Below are positions 48,747 through 57,299 of a stretch of 64,000 bases of DNA, piece after piece. This DNA comes from Brasilonema sp. UFV-L1. Its GTDB lineage: Bacteria > Cyanobacteriota > Cyanobacteriia > Cyanobacteriales > Nostocaceae. The notes under the pieces were generated by a model. The model was not told the origin of the DNA, ran no database searches, and saw only the letters and a list, made by a program, of their open reading frames with translations. Positions within the stretch are counted from its first letter, which is position 1; each line of letters starts with the position of its first letter. The translations under genes and the position numbers were made by a program. Where the stretch lies: the NCBI RefSeq assembly GCF_012912105.1, contig NZ_QMEA01000020.1:1-64000 (forward strand), given 5' to 3'.

Positions 48747-48846
48747 TAATGTTTAATTAATAGTTAAAAGCAACTGATTATTTGTAACAAGTCATCAGTC
48801 AAAAATTTTTGAATGCGTAAATGCGTGAATTGACCTGTGAATTGAC

Positions 48847-49491
48847 CTAATGATTGGGTGCTACTAAAACACTGGCTGCGCCAGCCAAAGAAGTACCGCA
48901 CCAACGACACCAACAACAGCCGACTTGCAGATATTCAGATGAGGAAACTCTATGACATTTGGGGCACTTTAACCCATAGACTTCTTGCTGTACAGGAAGT
49001 ACAGGTGGATGATGATGTCCTGGCGCTACTGCTTGTTGTGCTGGAGGTATCGCTAAATGAACTTGAGGTTGTGACTGTACAACTGGTTTTACAGGTTGAG
49101 GATTTGCTGCTGGTGGTTGCGGTGGTAACAAAATTGTTGTTGGGACACTGCTTGTTGTAGGGATAGAAACAGCAATCACCTTGAGCTGTTGTTGTCCTAA
49201 ATAGATAGTACTGCCCTGATTTAAAACCACCTCACCCTGAACGAGTTGCTGTCCATCTACAAGAGGAGGATTTTGCTCTCGCAAATTTCTCAAGAAAAAG
49301 TGCTGCTGTTGAGTGTGAAAATAGATTTCAATGTGCAGACCCGATACAGTCTGATGACTCAGAACAATGTCACATCGGAGTGGATCGCGACCGATGCGGA
49401 CGCTACCATGATTTTTGTTTAGACCGTGTTCATGAATTTTCTGAGTTTTTTGTTGACCTGCATCGTTCCACTGTAAAGTTAGTGTGTTCAT
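48847..49491 (-). CDS. FHA domain protein with C-terminal zinc-ribbon-like cysteines
   Basis: A 214-residue protein. A divergent FHA domain spans about 5-105 (VRIGRDPLRCDIVLS, TVSGLHIEI, NPPLVDGQQL). It is followed by a Pro/Gln/Val linker and a cysteine cluster (LKCPKCHRV, GCCWCRWCGTSL) that could bind one zinc. It precedes the FHA-flavoprotein gene by 100 bp, suggesting an operon in which both proteins read the same phosphothreonine signal. No Ser/Thr kinase gene lies in the window. Confidence 0.82.
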   Translation of the reverse strand: MNTLTLQWNDAGQQKTQKIHEHGLNKNHGSVRIGRDPLRCDIVLSHQTVSGLHIEIYFHTQQQHFFLRNLREQNPPLVDGQQLVQGEVVLNQGSTIYLGQQQLKVIAVSIPTTSSVPTTILLPPQPPAANPQPVKPVVQSQPQVHLAIPPAQQAVAPGHHHPPVLPVQQEVYGLKCPKCHRVSSSEYLQVGCCWCRWCGTSLAGAASVLVAPNH

Positions 49492-49828
49492 TTTTAACCA
49501 AGTAACTCTATATATAAATAACTTCAGTTCCTTCCTGTGCGATTCCTAACATGACTGAGATAGAAAAAGCAAGTCTTTAAAAAATTGAAAATTAACTTAT
49601 ATTGAGCCAGCGTGAAATTTCTTTATACAACGCAACAATTCCTTGAACAATCGGTCACCGCTTTCTGTCACAATGAGATATCCAAGTTTTTAAACTAAGC
49701 TTATTTACTATAATTACCTAACACTATGAACCGTGATAACTCTGAACTGCAACTAAAAATCTGCCACACCAAGAACAACTTTCAAGTAAATGCTTTGGGT
49801 CTACTATACGACGCTTATTCCGATTTAC
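49492..49828. other. Gene-free stretch between endonuclease V and FHA gene
   Basis: AT-rich. It contains TATATATAAAT about 15-25 bp upstream of the FHA/zinc-ribbon gene that could serve as a promoter element. A plus-strand frame (49726-49920) overlaps the end of the endonuclease V gene and is not credible. Confidence 0.4.
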
Positions 49829-50494
49829 TTATTTTGCAGACGCGAGTTTATCAGCGATGCGTGTTGTTTCTGGTAACCGATATTTCGTCGTACAACGCAA
49901 TACATAATCAATTGCCGTAGGTAAACTAATTTTATGACCGCTAGAAATATAGAGTGGTTTTACTCCTGTACGTGTCCGTAAAACAACTCCAATTGTTTCT
50001 CCTTTATGTATCAGTGGTTGATAGCTACCGCGTGTTTCTGGTACATCTTCATGCTGACCAACAAGCAATGATTTAGCAACACCAATAGTAGGTATATCGA
50101 CAAGTAAACCTAAATGACAAGCTATACCAAATCTTCGAGGATGAGCAATTCCCTGTCCATCACACAAAATAATATCTGGTATTATTTGAATCTTTTCCAA
50201 TGCATCTAGTACAGCAGGTATTTCCCGAAATGAGAGAAATCCAGGGATGTAAGGAAATGTTGTAGGACGTCGTGCTAAGCTTGTTTCTTGTAGTTGTAAA
50301 TCAGGAAAACTTAGCACTGCAACAGCTGCACGACTAATTGTTCCATCCGCTTCAAAACCCATATCTACCCCAGCCACAAATTGTACCGGTTCTTTGAGTT
50401 TATCTTCAGTAATAACCTCATCTCTGAGTTCTTCTTGAATTTTTATCGCTTCATCTACTGTTAGAGACCAAGCATGACGTTGAGAAATTTTCAT
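49829..50494 (-). CDS. nfi: Endonuclease V (deoxyinosine 3'-endonuclease)
   Basis: A 221-residue repair nuclease that cuts near deoxyinosine. The family motifs are intact: VAGVDMGF (catalytic D44), the minor wedge motif FPYIPGFLSFREIP, the catalytic Asp in LCDGQGIAHPRRFGIACHLG, and IGVAKSLLVG. The length is normal. It starts at ATG 50494, and the upstream region is filled with MITEs. Confidence 0.95.
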   Translation of the reverse strand: MKISQRHAWSLTVDEAIKIQEELRDEVITEDKLKEPVQFVAGVDMGFEADGTISRAAVAVLSFPDLQLQETSLARRPTTFPYIPGFLSFREIPAVLDALEKIQIIPDIILCDGQGIAHPRRFGIACHLGLLVDIPTIGVAKSLLVGQHEDVPETRGSYQPLIHKGETIGVVLRTRTGVKPLYISSGHKISLPTAIDYVLRCTTKYRLPETTRIADKLASAK

Positions 50495-50531
50495 ATTTTA
50501 TAGCTTTTTTATAGCTTTAGTTAAATTTTGC

Positions 50532-50757
50532 AGGACTTACGCATAGACACGAAAGAAACCGGGTTTCACAGACAGAGACTTACGGTTAAAATAACAATTT
50601 TTCGTAAACTCAGATCTTGCACCTGAGTTAAAAACCGGGTTTCTTGAGAATACCTGCTCGTATAAACCTTAATTTCTCGTTTATAAACCCTAGGTTTGGG
50701 TCTTGTTGAGAATGGTGCAAGATATCAGTAAAGAAACCCGGTTTCTGCGTAAGTCCT
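50532..50757. mobile_element. AGGACTTACGC-family MITE carrying a nested second MITE
   Basis: AGGACTTACGC at the left and GCGTAAGTCCT at the right, each next to a GAAACC(C/G)GGTTTC palindrome, enclose a separate 110-bp element (50614-50723). ATTTTG flanks it on both sides (50525-50530 and 50758-50763), consistent with a 6-bp target duplication. Confidence 0.75.
50614..50723. mobile_element. MITE-like element, ATCTTGCACC family, copy 2 (nested)
   Basis: Exact 10-bp terminal inverted repeats, ATCTTGCACC and GGTGCAAGAT. The inside matches the copy at 21970-22081 in several blocks (AAAAACCGGGTTTCTTGAGA, TCTTGTTGAGAAT). It lies inside the larger 50532-50757 element. Confidence 0.7.
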
Positions 50758-50764
50758 ATTTTGC

Positions 50765-50881
50765 AGGACTTACGCAAAATAATGAAAAAATAAACCGCAA
50801 AGGACGCAAAGAGCACGTTAGCGCAGCGTGCGCCCTTGGCGCATAGTTAAGAGGGTTTAAAAGGGTTTTTGCGTAAGTCCT
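50765..50881. mobile_element. AGGACTTACGC-family MITE, reference copy
   Basis: 117 bp between AGGACTTACGC and GCGTAAGTCCT, with an internal CCGCAAAGGACGCAAAGAGC unit and GCGCAGCGTGCGC hairpins. ATTTTG flanks it on both sides (50758-50763, shared with the preceding element, and 50882-50887). No coding capacity. The following bases to 51208 show no gene. Confidence 0.8.
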
Positions 50882-51208
50882 ATTTTGAATGAAATCCTAC
50901 CCTAGGGTTCGGACGCTACGCAATGCGTGAATTTTGAATTTCCCGGAGAGACTGACGTTGCTCTTTACAGTGACTTTACTTAAAATCTGACTTTAGATAG
51001 ATGCAGTGAACCCTTGATTTTACTGAGACTCCCATTGGTTACTTATTGGAAGAGCAATGATTGTTTAGTGCGAAAAAAGTTTGTTGTTCGATATGTTACA
51101 GCTAAATTTTGCCATGATCAAGTCTAACAACAAGCCGCGACAGGACTACACAGTCTTTTCCTAAAGGCGTAGAAATCTGTTCACTCAGGTCAAAAAAGTA
51201 GGTGTGAG

Positions 51209-52285
51209 ATGAAAAAGTTTAGATTACCTATATGGTTTCCTTACCCCAGTTCTTGGTTAAATGCCTTGATATTATCAATGTTCATGACTGGGTTGGTCGC
51301 TTTGATCAGGCGTAGCAGCGGTTTGGATTCCTATTTCGCTCAATGGTCAAATAACCTAGAATTAGTGACCATGTTTGTCATATTCATAGCAATATTACCA
51401 ATTCCTGCGATCGCCTTTTTTCATCACTTCTTTCTTGGTCGCTTCATCCCCGCGATTCCAGGAGAACCGACAAACAATATCAAGGGATTTGTTCCTGGAA
51501 TTATCAGTTGGTGGGAAAGTTTATATAGCTGGCTTGTGTTTGTCTTTTCGACTCTGATTGCAATATTTTTTTCGACTCCTTTTTTACCTTTGTTTAAGGT
51601 CAGCTACGAAAATTTTATTGACAGCAATAACCAGCCTCACAAAAATCTGCAAGTCATCTTTACTATTTTCTGGATAATCAGCGCGGCTATTTTTTACCAC
51701 ATCGAGTATTCATTTAAATACCACTTGATTTTTGGTGATGTTGTTACTGCTGATTCTGAAAGTGTCAAGACAACGAGTAATGTACCAGTAGAGAATAAGA
51801 CTGAAATTCAACCAACAGTAGCCAGTGTCCCCGAAACAAAACAAACTGAGCCAGCACCGACAAAAAAGTCCAATCTTATTGACTGGATTGTGAAAAATGG
51901 AAAGTTAGTTAAGAGACTTTTCACACTTGTTTTAATTTCCTTAATTGGTTTATGGATATACCTATTTACCAATTTGCCAGAAGTGAAACCAAGTCTATCA
52001 TCTGCAAAGATATCTTTGGTCAATCAAATAGAAGTCTCTTCTCAACCGACTCCTGACAATGGTAATTATACGCAAGCGATTAATAAAGCTAAAATTGCAG
52101 CACGGCTAACCAAGTCAGCACAAACTGAAGATGAGTGGAAAATAGTTCTTAATCGGTGGGAACAAGCAATTAGACTTTTGGAAAAAGTACCCCTTTCTAG
52201 CGAAAACTACCCAATGGCGCAGCAAAAAATTATTCAGTATCAAATTCATCGGGAATTTGCTAGGCAAAATGCCGCAGTCAATTAG
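51209..52285 (+). CDS. Hypothetical membrane protein, 358 aa
   Basis: Four membrane helices in the first 170 residues (LNALILSMFMTGLVALI, MFVIFIAILPIPAIAFFHHF, YSWLVFVFSTLIAIFFSTPF, VIFTIFWIISAAIFYHI), a cytoplasmic linker, a fifth helix (FTLVLISLIGLWIYLFT, about 228-246), and a C-terminal helical domain with AKIAARLTKSAQTEDEWKIV and AIRLLEKVP. That C-terminal motif recurs in cyanobacterial membrane proteins of unknown function. The start is ATG 51209. Confidence 0.75.
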   Translation: MKKFRLPIWFPYPSSWLNALILSMFMTGLVALIRRSSGLDSYFAQWSNNLELVTMFVIFIAILPIPAIAFFHHFFLGRFIPAIPGEPTNNIKGFVPGIISWWESLYSWLVFVFSTLIAIFFSTPFLPLFKVSYENFIDSNNQPHKNLQVIFTIFWIISAAIFYHIEYSFKYHLIFGDVVTADSESVKTTSNVPVENKTEIQPTVASVPETKQTEPAPTKKSNLIDWIVKNGKLVKRLFTLVLISLIGLWIYLFTNLPEVKPSLSSAKISLVNQIEVSSQPTPDNGNYTQAINKAKIAARLTKSAQTEDEWKIVLNRWEQAIRLLEKVPLSSENYPMAQQKIIQYQIHREFARQNAAVN

Positions 52286-52364
52286 TTTGTAAAATTTATA
52301 CTGCCTACAGTGACACTTCGCTAACATATAAAAAGAAAAGCGGATTTACCCCAGGAAGAAAACT

Positions 52365-53330
52365 ATGTCAGGAAACACGACGCGGCGTAACTTCCTCATC
52401 ACTAGTGTTGCTGTTACAGGCAGTATAGTGGGAGCGTCTGCTTTGCAACACAAAGCAGCTGACACTGCGACACCACCAGCAACAATGCTAGAACGAGTGC
52501 TGGGACGCACAGGAGTCAAAGTTCCCATTTTTGGGTTAGGAGGGGCAGGACAAACACCTCTCTCTTGGGAAGGAAAAGAACGTGATGCTGTCGCAATTAT
52601 TCAAAAAGCGCTTGACCTTGGCATCCGTTACTTTGATACTGCAGCTGATTATGGACCAAGTGAAGATTATTTCGGGAAAGTCGTACCATCTCATAGAGCA
52701 AAAATTTTTCTTGCAAGCAAAACAGATAAAAGGGATCGTGATGGTGCGTGGCGAGAATTAGAAAGAAGTCTCAAACGTTTAAACACAGACTATCTTGACT
52801 TGTGGCAATTGCATCACGTCTCTTTCCGTGAAGAACTCAACTCTCTCTTTAGTTCGTCCGGTGCAGTGAAAGCCTTAGAAGAGGCAATGCAGCAAAAACT
52901 CGTTCGATTTGTTGGCATCACTGGACACCGCGACCCAGATGTAATTGCTGAAGGATTACGTCGCTATCCGTTCCACACAACGCTTATCCCCGTCAATTCT
53001 GCTGACAAATATCATCCGCGCCCATTCCTTCCAGTCGTTCTTCCAATCGCACAACAAAAAAATGTCGGTGTGATTGCTATGAAAGTACCGGCTTACGGCA
53101 GACTATTCAAACCAGGGGGAGTAGATGGGATGCAGCAAGCTATGGGATATAGTTTGTCTCAGCCTGGTGTTCAGTGTTGCGTCATTGCAGCTGAAACAGT
53201 CAAGCAATTGGAAGATAATGTAAAAGTCGCGCGAGCTTTCCAACCTCTTGGCAATAAAGAATTAGCCGCAATTGAGCAGCGTACTGCTGCAGTATGGCAG
53301 GATAGCACGTTTTTCCGAGCTTGGACATGA
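52365..53330 (+). CDS. Aldo/keto reductase with Tat signal
   Basis: A 321-residue aldo/keto reductase. The N-terminus carries a twin-arginine signal (TTRRNFLITSVAVTGSIVG), so the enzyme is probably exported folded with its NADPH or held at the membrane. The catalytic tetrad is visible: Asp and Tyr in FDTAADYG, Lys in FLASKTDK, His in LWQLHHV. The C-terminal cofactor region (QCCVIAAETVKQLEDNV) is present. It starts at ATG 52365. No redox partner is adjacent. Confidence 0.9.
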   Translation: MSGNTTRRNFLITSVAVTGSIVGASALQHKAADTATPPATMLERVLGRTGVKVPIFGLGGAGQTPLSWEGKERDAVAIIQKALDLGIRYFDTAADYGPSEDYFGKVVPSHRAKIFLASKTDKRDRDGAWRELERSLKRLNTDYLDLWQLHHVSFREELNSLFSSSGAVKALEEAMQQKLVRFVGITGHRDPDVIAEGLRRYPFHTTLIPVNSADKYHPRPFLPVVLPIAQQKNVGVIAMKVPAYGRLFKPGGVDGMQQAMGYSLSQPGVQCCVIAAETVKQLEDNVKVARAFQPLGNKELAAIEQRTAAVWQDSTFFRAWT

Positions 53331-53360
53331 AATCTTGCTATTTCTTAAAATCATAGTCCG

Positions 53361-53460
53361 CAGCGACCGGAGGGAAGCAATCGCAACCCGCTAACTGAAA
53401 ATTTCCGTTCTAGAAGTTGTGGGCGTAGCGAAAGCCCCCGGCTAGAAGCCGGGGGTAAGC
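53361..53460 (+). mobile_element. Solo right end of an IS200/IS605-type element
   Basis: Wording typical of the DNA after tnpB genes in cyanobacteria (ACCCGCTAACTGAAAATTT, then GAAGTTGTGGGCGTAGCGAAAG) ends in a perfect 9-bp hairpin, CCCCCGGCT-AGA-AGCCGGGGG (53435-53455). No tnpB or tnpA is present. In active elements this end encodes the 3' part of the guide (omega) RNA. It may now serve as a terminator for the aldo/keto reductase gene. The rest of 53331-53642 shows nothing else. Confidence 0.5.
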
Positions 53461-53642
53461 TTACCTCCGTATACTCGCAAGATTACCAATATATTGTCTA
53501 TCTACATAATCTGTTGTTTTCCCTTTCTTTTTATCTCCTGATTCCATCAACACTTTCAAATGTCTGCTACCACCTTTTGAAATATTTTACTCCTCAAAGA
53601 GTGACACAAGAGGGCTAACACTCGCCTCATGTAGTCTATGGC

Positions 53643-54431
53643 TTACTCGTAAATCCTGTAATTTTTTAAATCTGTTTCGGATATTTGCTCTGCATGGACT
53701 AGCCTGTAATGTTTTTCTTGTACTACCTTGACTTCGCCTTCCTCTAGCGTCAGTTCAAATATTGCTATTACGTTATTCTTCATAAACTGAGCCGATATAG
53801 TCCGACAAATCAACTCAGGAAATTTTATAGTGCAGTAAGCAATGTCTTGCTTTGTCTGAACAATGCTAATTTGGTCACTACCACTTTTAGCTTGAACAGG
53901 TATGATAAAATGCGCTCCATTACGATTTACACCAACATAAAGTTCATCTATTTCTATTTGACCAACTCCATTGACAGCAGTTCTGAGATGATTTTGTAGT
54001 GAGTAAGCCGTAATTCCTAAAAATATATCTATCAGCCGATTATAACGTATTTTAGTTAGGAGAGCCTGCTCATCGCCAGATGAATACTTGCTGATAATTT
54101 CTGGAGTAGAGTCAGGAATTTTTATTTGCACCAAGCTACTTGAGGGAACAATTCGGTTAATACGTTCCAGACGAAACCTGTAAATTGCACGTCCTGCTAA
54201 CTCTATAATCCACTGCAATCCTTCAGGTTCTGTATTTGTTATTTCTTTAGGTAATGGTCTTCTAAATCGATAAGCATAAATAACATCACCAAGATTTTTT
54301 GGATCAAGTCCAAGCCTAACTCCAACGGCTTCAAGTTCAGAGCGAGTAAATTCAAATTGATCTATACCTGGTTCGTAATGCTGCCTAAAAATTTCAAGAA
54401 TTACAGTGTTATATATTCTTTCCTTACTCAT
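53643..54431 (-). CDS. Candidate type II restriction endonuclease
   Basis: A 262-residue protein of no family I can name. It lies directly downstream of a C5-cytosine methyltransferase on the same strand, the usual place for the partner nuclease. A PD-(D/E)XK-like arrangement is visible: IEIDELYVGV (D162/E163) and FIIPVQAKSGSDQ (Q180-A-K182) with about 17 residues between. The N-terminal part (EFTRSELEAVGVRLG) may recognise DNA. The coding DNA reads more AT-rich than neighbouring core genes. It starts at ATG 54431. Confidence 0.7.
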   Translation of the reverse strand: MSKERIYNTVILEIFRQHYEPGIDQFEFTRSELEAVGVRLGLDPKNLGDVIYAYRFRRPLPKEITNTEPEGLQWIIELAGRAIYRFRLERINRIVPSSSLVQIKIPDSTPEIISKYSSGDEQALLTKIRYNRLIDIFLGITAYSLQNHLRTAVNGVGQIEIDELYVGVNRNGAHFIIPVQAKSGSDQISIVQTKQDIAYCTIKFPELICRTISAQFMKNNVIAIFELTLEEGEVKVVQEKHYRLVHAEQISETDLKNYRIYE

Positions 54432-54488
54432 ACCATTTCTCTATGAAGTTGAGTTTAATTCAACCCCCTTGTAGTCCCATGCTAGGTG

Positions 54489-54579
54489 CTATAACGCGCT
54501 TAACCAAGGGCGCACCGGCTCTCCAAGGTATTGGGAAGACGCCGGAGGCGGAGGATAATGATTAAGCGCATTGTTACAG
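54489..54579. mobile_element. MITE-like inverted-repeat element between the two RM genes
   Basis: The left end reads CTATAACGCGCTTAACC; the right end is its imperfect complement with a 3-nt insertion (CTGTAACAATGCGCTTAATC). About 91 bp, GC-rich inside. It lies 10 bp downstream of the methyltransferase stop codon. Confidence 0.5.
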
Positions 54580-54589
54580 AGAATTGCTA

Positions 54590-55885
54590 TCACCTTGAAT
54601 TTCTCTTCCTTGGCTCTATCACCTGTGGATTAACACCGTAATATTCAGCAGCTTGAGACATATCATACATCAGTAAATTTTCGTTTCCTAGTTCTTGTAT
54701 AATTCTAGGTTTAAATAGATATACACCAAGAACTTTTATAATTTCTAACGCTACAGCCTTAGCTAATAATGGTGGAACAGAATTTCCTATTTGTCGAAAT
54801 CCATGCCATTTTGTGACATGAAATCTGAACCAATCTGGATAAGAATGTAAACGTGCAGCTTCACGCACAGTAATGCATCTTGGGGTAAATGGGTGAATTG
54901 GTCTAGCAGAAGTAAAAGCTCCTCTATTACTGGGAGTTCCTGCTCTAAGTGTATTGCATATTCCTTCAGGAGCAAGTTTATGAAAGCGGCTGACAGGTTC
55001 TGTTTTCCCAGCAGGAGTAGCTTCAAACCTTTTGATAGATTGAAAAGTATGCTTTGTTCTTAAACTTGAGGTGAGCATTCTAGAGTCATATTTACGCTCA
55101 TATGAATAGTCTTTATCTGTATAGCAAAGACCACGAAGTTGTCTAGCATAATCACTTGGTTTACCAAATTCTGCAATCACCGAATCTTTTTCAAAAAGCT
55201 CTATATAATCTTCGACTTCAGGTAAGTCGCCAATTGCATCCCAAACTGTTGGACTTAATGGTAATTGGTTTTTCAATTCTGCTTTATTTAATTTTGCAGG
55301 TCTAGTCAGGGCTGCAGGATAATTTGGTAATTCTAAATCCTGACGACAACCTAGCAAAAATAATCTTTCACGATTCTGTGGCACTCCGTATTCAGCAGCA
55401 TTTAAGACTTTGTAATCTTTGCGAACTTTGTAACCACTTTGCTCAAATTCATTGATAATTACTGAAATAAACTCTCTGTGCTTTCCTAGAGTCATTCCTT
55501 TAACATTTTCTAAAACAAAAAACTTTGGCTGCAATTCTATAACTAAATTTATAAAATTTTTGACTAGGGAATTACGAGGGTCATCAAAAATACGTTTACC
55601 TATCAATGAAAAACCTTGACAAGGTGGTCCACCAAATACGACATCTATTTCTCTATCACCAATAGAAGAGCGACTTCTAATTTCTGCTGCAGTAGTATCA
55701 ACGACACTTTTACATAAAATACGCCAAAAAGGAAAATTAAATTCATGTGTTGCACAATGAACTGGATCAATTTCAATAGATGCAAGTACGTCAAATCCTG
55801 CTTGCTCAAAACCAAGAGTCATGCCACCAGCACCAGCAAATAAATCAACAGCAATAGGTCTTTCTTTCTGATTACTATGAATCAT
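54590..55885 (-). CDS. DNA (cytosine-5)-methyltransferase, type II RM
   Basis: A 431-residue C5 methyltransferase with motifs in normal order: I DLFAGAGGMTLGFEQAG (14-30), IV GGPPCQGFS (catalytic C89), VI ENVKG (126-130), VIII QNRERLFLLG, a target recognition region at about 210-330, IX REAARLHSYP and X RQIGNSVPP. The likely product is 5-methylcytosine at a specific site protecting against the adjacent nuclease. The recognition sequence cannot be read off. Flanked on both sides by MITE-like elements. Confidence 0.95.
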   Translation of the reverse strand: MIHSNQKERPIAVDLFAGAGGMTLGFEQAGFDVLASIEIDPVHCATHEFNFPFWRILCKSVVDTTAAEIRSRSSIGDREIDVVFGGPPCQGFSLIGKRIFDDPRNSLVKNFINLVIELQPKFFVLENVKGMTLGKHREFISVIINEFEQSGYKVRKDYKVLNAAEYGVPQNRERLFLLGCRQDLELPNYPAALTRPAKLNKAELKNQLPLSPTVWDAIGDLPEVEDYIELFEKDSVIAEFGKPSDYARQLRGLCYTDKDYSYERKYDSRMLTSSLRTKHTFQSIKRFEATPAGKTEPVSRFHKLAPEGICNTLRAGTPSNRGAFTSARPIHPFTPRCITVREAARLHSYPDWFRFHVTKWHGFRQIGNSVPPLLAKAVALEIIKVLGVYLFKPRIIQELGNENLLMYDMSQAAEYYGVNPQVIEPRKRNSR

Positions 55886-55931
55886 CTTGGATTTTTTAGC
55901 TACTCATTATGGATTTTAGATGAAAAATGTA

Positions 55932-56072
55932 TAGAGGCGCTGTTACAGCAAATCTAAATTATTTGTGAACATCTTCTCTCTTTTCTTCCTTTGCGTACTT
56001 AGCGTACTTCGCGGTTAGTTATCATAATTTTTTGTTCACGACCTATCTAGGATTGCTGTAGCAACGCCTCTA
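55932..56072. mobile_element. MITE-like element with TAGAGGCG ends
   Basis: TAGAGGCGCTGTTACAGCAA at the left and the near-complement of it (TTGCTGTAGCAACGCCTCTA) at the right bound 141 bp. The inside holds the CCTTTGCG...CTTCGCGGTTA repeat unit also found in sufD. No coding capacity. Confidence 0.65.
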
Positions 56073-56113
56073 CCCTGGATGATTGACTTTTAGCTTAATT
56101 TCAAATCTAAAAT

Positions 56114-57283
56114 CTAATGCTCACAATGTGGTAGCATTTGCAAAATTTCTTTAGCAGCGCGATCGCACACTCCCACTTCTCCCAAACACTGTCGCATTTC
56201 TTGATAATCTTCCAACATCTGCTGTTTACGCTTGGGATTAAGCAGTAATTCCAAAGCTGCTTGAATAACGTTCTCTGGTGTCGCTTTTTCTTGTAAAAAC
56301 TCTGGCACAATTGGCTTCATCACAACTAAGTTGGGTGGCGATGCAAAAGGTATAGAACCTTTGAGCACAGTACGCGCAATCCAAGCTGTTATCGGATGAA
56401 GTCGGTAGAGAACAACTTGAGGCACTTTCAACAGTGCCAGTTCTAAGTTAACTGTACCAGATTTGGTGATTGCTAAATCAGCAGCGGCGAGGACTTCCTG
56501 AGTTTTTCCAGATACCACAGAAGCTCGTAAACCATACCTGTGTATCGCTTGTTCTATAGGTTTTCGATAGATTTCCAGAGATAGAGGTATCCAAAAATGC
56601 ACATGGGGTAATTTTGCTTGAATCACCTGAGCAGCCTGAAACATGACAGGTAGAAGGTGTTTGAGTTCTTGGCGACGAGAAGCGGGGAGAAGAGCGACAC
56701 TGATTACATCTTCCGCAATTCCTAAATTAGCACGAGCCGCTTCTCGACTAGGAAAGTTTTGGACTCTATCTACCAAAGGATGTCCTACCCAAGTTACTTT
56801 TGCTCCTTTTTCTTGGAAGTAACGCGCTTCCTCTGGAAAAATAGCTAACAGCTTGTCTGTTATACTAACAATCAAATTTGTGTTACGTGAATTAACGGAC
56901 CAAACCCACTCTTGAGGTGCAATATAGTACACTATAGGAATTTGTGACAAGTTTAGGCGAACATAATTGCCAATTCCCAAATTTGGTCCCATGTAGTCGA
57001 TAAGTATCACCAAATCAGGTGGATTTTGTTTGAGATAGGCGATCGCCTGCCGCTGCATTCTGAGTGTTGGTAACACATAAGGCAGTGATTCCAAAATCCC
57101 AACCGAGCCAATCTCACTCGTATTACCTATAACGATAGCTCCAACACTTGCCATTTTTTCGCCACCCAGCGCCACAATCTCTAATTCCAAGCCAGCAGCC
57201 GCAGCTTGGCGCTTGAGTGCAGTAACAAGTAGCGACCCTTGCAGGTCGCCAGAAACTTCACCAGTACTGATAAATATTCGCAT
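56114..57283 (-). CDS. lpxB: Lipid-A-disaccharide synthase LpxB
   Basis: Glycosyltransferase (GT19) that joins UDP-2,3-diacylglucosamine and lipid X to form the lipid A disaccharide. 389 residues, normal length. Family landmarks are FISTGEVSGDLQGS at the start, DLVILIDYMGPN, YYIAPQEWVWS, FPEEARYF, VGHPLVD, LLPASRRQELKHLLP and AITKSGTVNLELAL. It is the last gene of the lpxC-fabZ-lpxA-lpxB series on the minus strand. Confidence 0.96.
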   Translation of the reverse strand: MRIFISTGEVSGDLQGSLLVTALKRQAAAAGLELEIVALGGEKMASVGAIVIGNTSEIGSVGILESLPYVLPTLRMQRQAIAYLKQNPPDLVILIDYMGPNLGIGNYVRLNLSQIPIVYYIAPQEWVWSVNSRNTNLIVSITDKLLAIFPEEARYFQEKGAKVTWVGHPLVDRVQNFPSREAARANLGIAEDVISVALLPASRRQELKHLLPVMFQAAQVIQAKLPHVHFWIPLSLEIYRKPIEQAIHRYGLRASVVSGKTQEVLAAADLAITKSGTVNLELALLKVPQVVLYRLHPITAWIARTVLKGSIPFASPPNLVVMKPIVPEFLQEKATPENVIQAALELLLNPKRKQQMLEDYQEMRQCLGEVGVCDRAAKEILQMLPHCEH

Positions 57284-57299
57284 TTATAAATTTAGGAAT

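Noticed and set aside
49726-49920. Plus-strand frame of 64 codons
   Set aside because: Half of it is antisense to the end of the endonuclease V gene; no family match.
53643-55885. RM pair considered as part of a larger defence island (BREX, DISARM, Abi)
   Set aside because: No helicase, phosphatase, ATPase or other defence gene lies alongside; neighbours are a reductase and lpxB. The CPBP protein about 7 kb away is not linked.
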